Position numbers and translations under genes: made by a program | Part shown: positions 57,500 to 64,000 of the stretch, piece after piece | Position numbering within the stretch: position 1 is the stretch's first letter | Layout: the number at the start of each line of letters is the position of its first letter | Source: Streptomyces sp. GESEQ-4 | Lineage (GTDB): Bacteria > Actinomycetota > Actinomycetes > Streptomycetales > Streptomycetaceae | Length of the DNA stretch: 64,000 bases | Assembly (NCBI RefSeq): GCF_017948455.1 | Contig: NZ_JAFFSU010000002.1 | Location: 496,001 to 560,000 of the forward strand | Reading direction: 5' to 3' | Notes under the pieces: generated by a model | What the model was told of the DNA's origin: nothing | Databases searched by the model: none | Seen by the model: only the letters and a program-made list of their open reading frames with translations

Positions 57500-58565
57500 T
57501 TCTCGGTTCCACGGCGAAGCGGAAGACCTGCCGTACGGGCGGGGTGCACAGCACGGTGACGACACCGGCCGCCACCACGGTGACGGCGATGGCGCCCAGC
57601 GGCCCATGGACCCAGGCGGGGTCGTACCAGCCCCAGAACTTGGAGCCCTGAGCCACGAACCCGTGCAGCAGATAGCCGTACAGCGTGCCCGCGCCCAGCA
57701 TGGTGAACCACATGCGCCGCCCCGGCACCCAGGCGAGGAAACAGGCGACCAGGAGCATCGAGCAGCCGAAGGTGACCAGCGTCATCATGGGCCCGTACCA
57801 GGCCGGTGCGCCGAGTTCCGGGGCGCTGTCACGGTGGTAGAACCAGGCACTGGTCATCCGGGGCACCGCCCAGTACGCCGCGACGAACGCGCACAGGAAC
57901 ACCGGCACGGCCGCGATCCGCACCTCGCGCCGCCGGACCAGGCGGAAGTGCTCGGGCTTCAGAGCCAGGCCCAGCACGAAGTACGGCAGGAACTGCAAGG
58001 TGCGTTGCAGATCGAGGTCGTTGCCGATGCTCGGCCCCAGGGTCGCCAGCATCGCGACGGCGAGCGCGACCGGCAGGGGCCGGCGCACCGACCGCCACAG
58101 CGGCGTGGTCAGCCGCCAGATGACCAACGCCACCAGGAACCACGTCAGATACAGGGGATCCAGCAAGGTCACCGGACGGTCCGGCACCTGGTCGGTCCAC
58201 CTGGTGAAGAGGGTGTACGCCGTCTCGAACACGACGTACGGGACGATCAGGCCGGTCACCAGCCGTTTGAGCTGCTCCGGGCGCGCGTCGAAACCACGCG
58301 AGAAATAGCCGGAGATGACGATGAACGCCGGCATGTGGAAGGCGTACACGAGCGTGTAGAGCGCCATGACGGTCCGGCTTCCGTCACGCAGCGGCTCCCA
58401 GGCGTGCCCCATCGCGACCAGCACGATGGCCAGATACTTGGCGTTGTCGAAGAACGCGTCGCGCTGCTTGGTCCCTTCGCGCGCCGGAGCCTCGTCGCGG
58501 TCGCGTGCGGCGTCCGTGGCTCTTGCTCTTACGGGCGTGACTGGTGTGACGAAGCGGCGCGACAT
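57405..58565 (-). CDS. Membrane acyltransferase-family protein (fucose 4-O-acetylase-like)
   Basis: 386 residues from MSRRFVTPV; about 10 membrane helices. The acyltransferase-3/NolL-type start is FFDNAKYLAIVLVAMGHAWEPLRDGSRTVMALYTLVYAFHMPAFIVISGYFSRGF, with the catalytic-type histidine (MGHAW) and a conserved arginine. Such proteins O-acylate sugars at the membrane. About 34 C-terminal codons overlap the convergent GNAT gene; the tail (RQDASRGRHHPAAAPSRDRSG) looks disordered, so it probably tolerates the constraint. Confidence 0.88.
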   Translation of the reverse strand: MSRRFVTPVTPVRARATDAARDRDEAPAREGTKQRDAFFDNAKYLAIVLVAMGHAWEPLRDGSRTVMALYTLVYAFHMPAFIVISGYFSRGFDARPEQLKRLVTGLIVPYVVFETAYTLFTRWTDQVPDRPVTLLDPLYLTWFLVALVIWRLTTPLWRSVRRPLPVALAVAMLATLGPSIGNDLDLQRTLQFLPYFVLGLALKPEHFRLVRRREVRIAAVPVFLCAFVAAYWAVPRMTSAWFYHRDSAPELGAPAWYGPMMTLVTFGCSMLLVACFLAWVPGRRMWFTMLGAGTLYGYLLHGFVAQGSKFWGWYDPAWVHGPLGAIAVTVVAAGVVTVLCTPPVRQVFRFAVEPRISWAFRQDASRGRHHPAAAPSRDRSGPELLR

Positions 58566-58647
58566 CTCGTGCGCCTCACCGATTCGTCGCGACGCAAACC
58601 TCTCGATACGAGGAGCAGTGCCGACTCCCTCGCCGAGCCCCCGCGAC

Positions 58648-59853
58648 TCAGCCGGCCGCCGCACGCCGGGTCACGACGGCGATGAGCGCGGCCGCCGCCG
58701 CCAGTGCCGCCACGCTGGTGAGGGCGGTGGGAAGGGAGAACCAGTCCGCCATGAACCCGATGGCGGGCGGGCCCAGGAGCATGCCGCCGTAGCCGAGCGT
58801 GGACGCGATGGCGACTCCGTCGGGGCCGGCCAGGGCTCCAGCGCGCTCGACGGCGACGGGGAAGAGATTGGCCAGACCGAGTCCGGCGATCACGAAACCG
58901 AGGAGGGCCGCCCAGAGGGCGGGAGCGAGGGCGCCGAGCAGCATGCCGGCGGCGGCGGTCGTGCCGCCGTACACCAATGTGCGCGTCTGGCCGAGGCGTT
59001 CGAGCAGCTGGGTGCCGGTGAGCCGCCCGATGGTCATGGCGAGCGCGAAGCAGGAGTAGCCGACCGCCGCGACACCCGCCGTGGCGTCCAGATCCTGCTC
59101 CAGGTGCAGCGCGCTCCAGTCGGCCAGGGCGCCCTCGCCGTAGGCAGTGCACAGCGCGATGAGACCGAAGGTGATTACGAGGGGGCGGGTACGGGACCCC
59201 GGCCGACGCGGCGCGGACTCCCCTCGCGGTGCGCTCTCGGGCGGTTTCGGGGGCTGGATGCGCAGCAGCGTGCGGCCCGCGAGCGCGGTGACGAGCAGCC
59301 CGATCAGCGTGAGGCCGAGCAGGTGCCGCGTCGGAGTCAGCGCATCGGCGACGAGCGCACCGAGCCCGGCGCCGATCATGCCGCCGAGGCTGAACGCGGC
59401 GTGGAAGCTGGGCATGACGGGGCGTCGCAGGGCTCGCACCAGGTCGACCGCGGCGCTGTTGAACGCCACGTTGATTCCGCCGTACGCGGCCCCGAAGACC
59501 AGCAGGACCGCCCCGAGTGCCGGCACGGAGTGGGTGAGCGGGGGCAGAGCGACGCTGAGGGAGAGCAGGATGCCGCAGATCACGGTCATCGGGTGGCTGC
59601 CGAAGCGACGGCACAGGCGGCCGGTGACCATCATCGTCACGACCGCGCCGGCGGAGACGCCGAGGAGGGCGAGGCCGAGTGCGCTGCTGGAGGCGTTGGT
59701 CTGCTCCTTGATGGCCGGGATGCGCACGACCCAGCCGGCGAAGACGAAGCCGTCGAGGGCGAAGAAGACGGTGAGGGCGATACGGAGTCGGGTGAGGTCG
59801 CTTCGGTTGCCCGGCACGTCGTTGTGTGTTCGGGCTTTGTTTATTAGCGGCAC
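58648..59853 (-). CDS. MFS transporter (FucP/YbjJ-like)
   Basis: 401 residues, 12 predicted helices, starting with a GTG. The first helix region is FFALDGFVFAGWVVRIPAIKEQTNASSSALGLALLG, a pattern seen in the YbjJ-type MFS subfamily, with VVTMMVTGRLCRRFGSHP as motif A-like loop. Substrate unknown; sugar or drug export is possible. A canonical promoter ends 6 nt before the GTG and no ribosome site is present, so translation is predicted to be leaderless. Confidence 0.9.
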   Translation of the reverse strand: MPLINKARTHNDVPGNRSDLTRLRIALTVFFALDGFVFAGWVVRIPAIKEQTNASSSALGLALLGVSAGAVVTMMVTGRLCRRFGSHPMTVICGILLSLSVALPPLTHSVPALGAVLLVFGAAYGGINVAFNSAAVDLVRALRRPVMPSFHAAFSLGGMIGAGLGALVADALTPTRHLLGLTLIGLLVTALAGRTLLRIQPPKPPESAPRGESAPRRPGSRTRPLVITFGLIALCTAYGEGALADWSALHLEQDLDATAGVAAVGYSCFALAMTIGRLTGTQLLERLGQTRTLVYGGTTAAAGMLLGALAPALWAALLGFVIAGLGLANLFPVAVERAGALAGPDGVAIASTLGYGGMLLGPPAIGFMADWFSLPTALTSVAALAAAAALIAVVTRRAAAG

Positions 59854-59859
59854 AAAGTG

Positions 59860-59888
59860 AGGCTAGGGCGTGTGCAGGGGTAGGGCAA
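59860..59888 (-). promoter_or_regulatory. Leaderless promoter of the MFS gene
   Basis: TTGCCC (59883-59888), exact 17 bp spacer, TAGCCT (59860-59865), then CACTTT and the GTG. Transcription should begin at or next to the start codon. Confidence 0.7.
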
Positions 59889-59994
59889 GGCTGCCGATCA
59901 CCAGGGTGCCGGTACGGGACCCCGGCATGTTCCACCGGTCCCGGATCATCCTCAGGTCCGGGACCCGTGGCGGTTGCGTGAGGCGGGCGGCCAC

Positions 59995-62211
59995 TCAGAG
60001 CGTGGTCAGCTCGTAGAACCCCCTCCCGAACGTCGCCGCCACCAGCCGGTGGTGCCCCGCGTCGTACTCGATGTCGTCCACCGGCACCTGCGGCATGCCG
60101 CGGCCCAGGCGCAGCCAGCGCCCGCCGCCCGTCACGGACGTGAACACGCCCTGATCGGTGGCGATATGGAGGACACCGCCACGGGCCACGACCAAGTCGT
60201 TGACGGGGGCCGCCGGGAGGTTGCCCGACAGGTCGCGCCAGTGCCTGCCGCCGTCGGCGCTGCCGTACACGTGGGGGAGCGGGTCGCCGGAGCGGTAGCC
60301 GGAGTGGGTGGTCCACACCCGGTCGGGGTTCTTCGGATCGACGACCACCCGGGTGACCCAGGGGCGCCCCTCGGCCAGCTTCGTCCAGGTGGCGCCCAGG
60401 TCCCTGGTGACCCAGACGCGGCCGTCGTCCGTGCCCACGTAGACCGTGCGGCCGTCGGACGCGGGGGCGATGGAGGTGATGGTGCCGTAGTTGGGGTAGA
60501 TCGGGTCGGTGCCGGGGCCGCCGCTCAGGTCGGGGCTGACGGTCTGCCAGGTCTCGCCGCCGTCCGTGGAGCGGTTGAGGACCTCGGAGCCGTAGTAGAG
60601 GACCTTCGGGTCACGCGGATCGAAAGCCATCGGCGTGAACCAGTTGCGGCGCTGGAACGTCGTCCGGTCGGCGAAGTACGTAAGGGTGTCGCCGCCGTCG
60701 GTGGAGCGGAAGCAGTTGCCGTACTGGTAGCAGGCGAAGACGTTGTTCACGTCGGTGGGGTTGATGAGGTTCTCCTCGCCGTCGCCGCCGAGGTACTCGT
60801 TGAACTTCTCGCCGCCCCAGGAGCGCAGCGAGCCGTTGTCCTGGGTGCCGCCGGAGATGCGGGTGGTGTCCTGCGGGGTGATCGCCGCGCTGTATAGCTG
60901 GGTGTACGGCTGGTGGCGGGACTTGACCCAGCCGCCGTCGCCGCGCGCGTCGGAGCGATAGACACCGCCGTCGTTGCCGAGGTAGACGCGGCCGGGGCGG
61001 CGGGGGTCCCACACCATGGCGTGGTGGTCGACGTGCATGCTGGTGTCGTCGGCGCTCCAGGTGGCGCCGCCGTCCTTGGTGGTCAGCAGGGCGACCCCGG
61101 CCACGTGCACGTGCTCGGCGTCCCGGGGGTCGATCCACACCTTCCCGAACCACCAGCCGAAGCTGGACTGCGAGTTGGTGAGGTCGTCGTTGGCGGGTGT
61201 GCGGGTCCAGTTGTCGCCGCTGTCGTCGGAGGCGTAGAAGCCCTCGAAGGAGCCGTTGGCCTTGTTGGCGATGGCGTAGAGCCGGTCGCCCGCGACGCCC
61301 AGGCCGATGCGTCCGACGTCGGGGCCCACGGCGGGCAGTCCGCCGCCCAGCCGTTCCCACGTCTCGCCGCCGTCCGTGCTGCGGAAGACGCCGGAGCCGA
61401 CACCGCCGTACGTGCGCAGATCGGGGCGGCGGCGCTTGTCCCACAGCACGGCGTACAGGCGGTCGCCGTCCGCCACGATCTCGGTGGCGCCGGTGAACTC
61501 GTTGGCTCCGGCGAGGATCCGCTCCCAGGTCGCGCCGCCGTCCTGAGAGCGGTACACGCCCCGGTCGCCGCCGCCGTTGTAGAGCGAGCCGGCCGCGGCC
61601 ACGTAGATGCGGCGCGGGTTGGCCGGGTCGACGGTGATGGCGCTGATCGCCCCGGAGTCGCGCAGGCCGAGCGGCGTCCAGCTCCGGCCGCCGTCCCGGC
61701 TCCGGTACAGGCCCGTCCCCTCGTACGTGATGCTGCCGCCGCCCGGGTTGGGCTCGCCGGTCCCCACGTACAGGGTGCCGTCCGGGGCGGCCGTGACCGC
61801 TCCCATGGCCTGCGTCCAGTTGTCGGGCCACACCGAGTGGAACGTGGCCCCGGCGTCCGTGCTGCGCCACAGACCGCCGCTCGCGGCAGCCGCGTACAGG
61901 GTGTCGGCGCGCTTGGGGTCGAGTGCGAGGGACACGACCCTGCCGCCGATGTTCGTGGGTCCGGCGTTCTTCCAGCGGCCGCCGACGACCGGCAGCTTCC
62001 GGGCCTGCGCCGCGGCCAGGTCGTGTGCGTGGCGGGGGATCGACTCGCCGGGCACGGTCTTCTGGGCGTAGCGGTACTCGGCGGGCGCGGACGGCCCGCG
62101 CACCGGCCGGTACACGTCGGAGGGGCCGGGCGGGGCCGCGCTCGCGGGTGCGGTGAGTAGCGAGGCGCCGGTGACCGCGGTGAGTACCAGCGCAAGCAGA
62201 CCTCTGCCCAT
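59995..62211 (-). CDS. Secreted BNR/Asp-box repeat beta-propeller protein
   Basis: 738 residues. Signal peptide about 1-26 (LTAPASAA). The rest is a sortilin/VPS10-type or exo-alpha-glucanase-like multi-bladed propeller with at least nine Asp boxes of the S-x-D-x-G-x-T-W type: STDAGATF, SRDGGRSW, SQDGGATW, STDGGETW (twice), SDDSGDNW, TKDGGATW, TRDLGATW and SADGGRHW. Catalytic aspartates of GH33/GH74 are not identifiable by eye, so it may be an enzyme or a binding protein. It is extracellular and single-domain, without a carbohydrate-binding module. Confidence 0.9.
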   Translation of the reverse strand: MGRGLLALVLTAVTGASLLTAPASAAPPGPSDVYRPVRGPSAPAEYRYAQKTVPGESIPRHAHDLAAAQARKLPVVGGRWKNAGPTNIGGRVVSLALDPKRADTLYAAAASGGLWRSTDAGATFHSVWPDNWTQAMGAVTAAPDGTLYVGTGEPNPGGGSITYEGTGLYRSRDGGRSWTPLGLRDSGAISAITVDPANPRRIYVAAAGSLYNGGGDRGVYRSQDGGATWERILAGANEFTGATEIVADGDRLYAVLWDKRRRPDLRTYGGVGSGVFRSTDGGETWERLGGGLPAVGPDVGRIGLGVAGDRLYAIANKANGSFEGFYASDDSGDNWTRTPANDDLTNSQSSFGWWFGKVWIDPRDAEHVHVAGVALLTTKDGGATWSADDTSMHVDHHAMVWDPRRPGRVYLGNDGGVYRSDARGDGGWVKSRHQPYTQLYSAAITPQDTTRISGGTQDNGSLRSWGGEKFNEYLGGDGEENLINPTDVNNVFACYQYGNCFRSTDGGDTLTYFADRTTFQRRNWFTPMAFDPRDPKVLYYGSEVLNRSTDGGETWQTVSPDLSGGPGTDPIYPNYGTITSIAPASDGRTVYVGTDDGRVWVTRDLGATWTKLAEGRPWVTRVVVDPKNPDRVWTTHSGYRSGDPLPHVYGSADGGRHWRDLSGNLPAAPVNDLVVARGGVLHIATDQGVFTSVTGGGRWLRLGRGMPQVPVDDIEYDAGHHRLVAATFGRGFYELTTL

Positions 62212-62295
62212 GAAAACCCTTCCGTCACATCGGCCACATCAAACGCGAACGACGGTACGAGAAGGGCGAGTTGAGCAGAAGAGCGCGTCGGACAC

Positions 62296-63285
62296 TCAGC
62301 CCACGGCCGCGGGTGCCTCCGCCAGCGGGAAGTGGCAGGCCGCGCTGTGCAGTGGGGCTCCCGGCAGTGCGGCGGGCGCGGCCTCGGCGCAGACGTCCTG
62401 CGCGCGCCAGCACCGGGTCCGGAACCGGCACCCGGACGGCGGGTTCGCCGGTGAGGGGATCTCGCCGGTGAGCAGGATGCGCTGCCGCCCGCGCCCACCG
62501 CCGGCCATCGGCGAGGGCGCCGCCGACAGGAGCGCCGCCGTGTAGGGATGGCGTGGCCGGTCGAAGACCTCCGCGACCGGACCCGACTCGACGATCCGGC
62601 CGAGATACATCACGGCGACCCGGTCGGCGAGATGGCGCACCACGGACAGGTCGTGCGAGATGAACACGTACGACAGTCCCAGCTCGTCCCGCAGATCGCA
62701 CAGCAGGTTGAGCACCTGCGCCTGTACCGACAGGTCCAGCGCGGAGACCGGTTCGTCGCACACGATGACGTCGGGTTCCAGGGCCAGGGCGCGGGCGATC
62801 CCGATCCGCTGCCGCTGCCCGCCGGAGAACTCCTGCGGATAGCGGTGCGCGTCGGACGCGCGCAGCCCCACCAGCTCCAGCAGCTCGCCCACGCGGGCCG
62901 AACGTTTCCCGGCGGGCACGAGGCCGTGGTGGGTGCGCCAGGGCTCGCTGATCAGATCCGCCGCGGACATCCGGGGGTTGAGCGAGCCGAACGGGTCCTG
63001 GAAGACCATCTGCACCTTCCGGCGCCAGGCGAGCAGCTCCGCGCCCGACAGCGCGAACGGGTCGACGCCGTCGTACCGTACGGTGCCCGCGTCGGGGCGC
63101 TCCAGGAGCAGCAGGATCCTGGCCAGCGTGGTCTTGCCGCAGCCGGACTCGCCGACCAGGCCAAGGGTCTGCCCGCGACCGAGGGTCAGGTCCACGCCGT
63201 CGAGTGCGTGCAGCCTGGTGCCGCGCCTCACCGGGAAGCTCTTCACCAGGCCGGTGGCCTCCAGCAGGGTGCCGTGCTCAGGCAT
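62296..63285 (-). CDS. Oligopeptide ABC transporter ATP-binding protein, OppF-type
   Basis: 329 residues from ATG with AAGGAG 8 nt upstream; the ATG lies inside the end of the preceding gene (8 nt overlap). Walker A GESGCGKTTL, Q-loop VFQDPFGSLNPRM, ABC signature EFSGGQRQRIGIARAL, Walker B VIVCDEPVSALD, H-switch ISHDLSVVRHLADRV. C-terminal Opp/Dpp domain with PSGCRFRTRC, expected to hold an iron-sulfur or zinc-like cluster with further cysteines. It pairs with the upstream OppD-type protein to power peptide or sugar-peptide uptake. Confidence 0.94.
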   Translation of the reverse strand: MPEHGTLLEATGLVKSFPVRRGTRLHALDGVDLTLGRGQTLGLVGESGCGKTTLARILLLLERPDAGTVRYDGVDPFALSGAELLAWRRKVQMVFQDPFGSLNPRMSAADLISEPWRTHHGLVPAGKRSARVGELLELVGLRASDAHRYPQEFSGGQRQRIGIARALALEPDVIVCDEPVSALDLSVQAQVLNLLCDLRDELGLSYVFISHDLSVVRHLADRVAVMYLGRIVESGPVAEVFDRPRHPYTAALLSAAPSPMAGGGRGRQRILLTGEIPSPANPPSGCRFRTRCWRAQDVCAEAAPAALPGAPLHSAACHFPLAEAPAAVG

Positions 63286-64000
63286 CGGCGAGCTCCTTCC
63301 CGAAGTGGCAGGCGGCACTTCGGCCGGTCGCCGTGGCGGTCAGCTGTGGCCGGTGGGTGGCGCAGCGGTCGCGGGCCATGGGACAGCGGGTGCGGAAGGC
63401 GCAGCCGGTGGGCACGGACCGCGGGTCCGGCGGGCTGCCGGGAATGGAGCTGAGCCGGGCGCCCCGGTGCTGTTCGGCCGGTACCGACTCCAACAGGCCG
63501 CGCGTGTAGGGGTGGTGGGGCTGAGCGAACACCTCGGCCACCGGCCCGGTCTCCACGACCGTGCCCGCGTACATCACGGCGACGCGGTCCGCGTGCTCGG
63601 CGGCGAGTCCGAGGTCGTGCGTGATGAGGACGAGCGCCATGTGCTGCTCGCGGCGCAACTCCTGCAGCAGGTCCATGATCTGGGCCTGCACGGTCACGTC
63701 CAGGGCCGTCGTCGGCTCGTCGGCGAGCAGGACCCGCGGGCGCAGCGCGACCGCTGTCGCGATCAGCAGGCGCTGGCGCATGCCGCCGGAGAACTGGTGC
63801 GGATACGCGTCGGCGCGTGCGCGTGCCTCCGGGATGCCGACGCGCTCCATCAGCTCCACCGCCCTGGCCCGCGCCGCTCGCCGGGACATGCCCTCGTGGA
63901 TCCGGAACGGCTCCGCGAGCTGCGTGCCGACCGTCATGACGGGGTTGAGCGAACTGAGCGCGTCCTGGAACACCATGGCCAGACCGGGCCCGGCCAGCCG
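63278..64000 (-). CDS. Oligopeptide ABC transporter ATP-binding protein, OppD-type (partial)
   Basis: C-terminal ~240 residues; the reading frame is open to the window edge (RLAGPGLAMVFQDALSSLNPVM), so Walker A and the true start lie beyond it. The rest is standard: QFSGGMRQRLLIATAVALRPRVLLADEPTTALDVTVQAQI (signature and Walker B), THDLGLAAEHADRVAVMYAGTVVE, and a C-terminal PTGCAFRTRCPMARDRC with the Opp-family cysteine pattern. Gene order OppD-OppF is conserved, and permease and solute-binding genes should lie upstream to the right. Confidence 0.95.
   Translation of the reverse strand, partial: RLAGPGLAMVFQDALSSLNPVMTVGTQLAEPFRIHEGMSRRAARARAVELMERVGIPEARARADAYPHQFSGGMRQRLLIATAVALRPRVLLADEPTTALDVTVQAQIMDLLQELRREQHMALVLITHDLGLAAEHADRVAVMYAGTVVETGPVAEVFAQPHHPYTRGLLESVPAEQHRGARLSSIPGSPPDPRSVPTGCAFRTRCPMARDRCATHRPQLTATATGRSAACHFGKELADA

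Overview
The window is a stretch of very GC-rich actinobacterial chromosome, almost certainly Streptomyces. Third codon positions are nearly always G or C, GTG and TTG starts are frequent, and several genes look leaderless. A dispersed palindromic intergenic repeat of the kind common in Streptomyces occurs four times. The gene content fits too: a SARP regulator, a mycothiol-dependent isomerase-family protein, an F420-type (Ddn-like) reductase, a PASTA-less Ser/Thr kinase and many secreted enzymes. I find 61 protein genes plus one short leader peptide, and no rRNA, tRNA, CRISPR array, transposase or prophage.

Layout. 1-7.6 kb is a polysaccharide-degradation block: a truncated secreted protein, a family 1 pectate lyase and a secreted CE1-type esterase. 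It is interrupted by a two-gene cassette (membrane protein plus a 1,422-residue P-type ATPase) that is bracketed by two diverged direct copies of the same ~245 bp regulatory DNA. 7.6-14.2 kb holds redox and regulatory genes: an old-yellow-enzyme reductase with a divergent ArsR regulator, an FprA-type ferredoxin reductase, a DUF305 lipoprotein divergent from a secreted LVIVD protein, and a TetR regulator. 14.2-21.2 kb holds small housekeeping and accessory genes: HAD, PAP2, M56 peptidase, DUF5134, glyoxalase-fold proteins, GNAT acetyltransferases and a glycerophosphodiesterase. 21.6-24.8 kb is a tight operon of DUF6421, an SDR and threonine aldolase. 24.9-33 kb includes a secreted adhesin-like protein, a leaderless transglutaminase-like gene, PlsC, thioredoxin, a flavin reductase behind a cysteine-type leader peptide, etfBA, and a probably Tat-exported endonuclease/exonuclease-fold protein.

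33-43.8 kb contains a DUF6986 aldolase-like gene, a receptor-type Ser/Thr kinase, and a sugar module (LacI regulator, ROK kinase, secreted alpha-galactosidase) in which LacI is translationally coupled to a cyclotransferase-like gene. A P-loop kinase/Nudix fusion follows. 43.8-55.4 kb has a dipeptidase, a geranylgeranyl-reductase-family flavoprotein, a Ddn-type reductase under a divergent TetR with an operator array, a SARP next to an MMPL exporter and a two-component system, and an MFS exporter with a divergent MarR. 55.4-64 kb has a mycothiol-isomerase-like protein, a methyltransferase, an acetyltransferase overlapping an acyltransferase, an MFS protein, a secreted BNR-repeat protein, and the OppF/OppD ends of a peptide ABC transporter that runs off the right edge.

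The most informative non-coding signals are: the duplicated promoter region around the ATPase cassette; the HxDLxRxASAxC leader peptide; the palindrome array in front of the Ddn/TetR pair; the direct repeats between SARP and MMPL; the duplicated 3' end and terminator of the alpha-galactosidase gene; and the LacI operator shared by the regulator and the ROK kinase.
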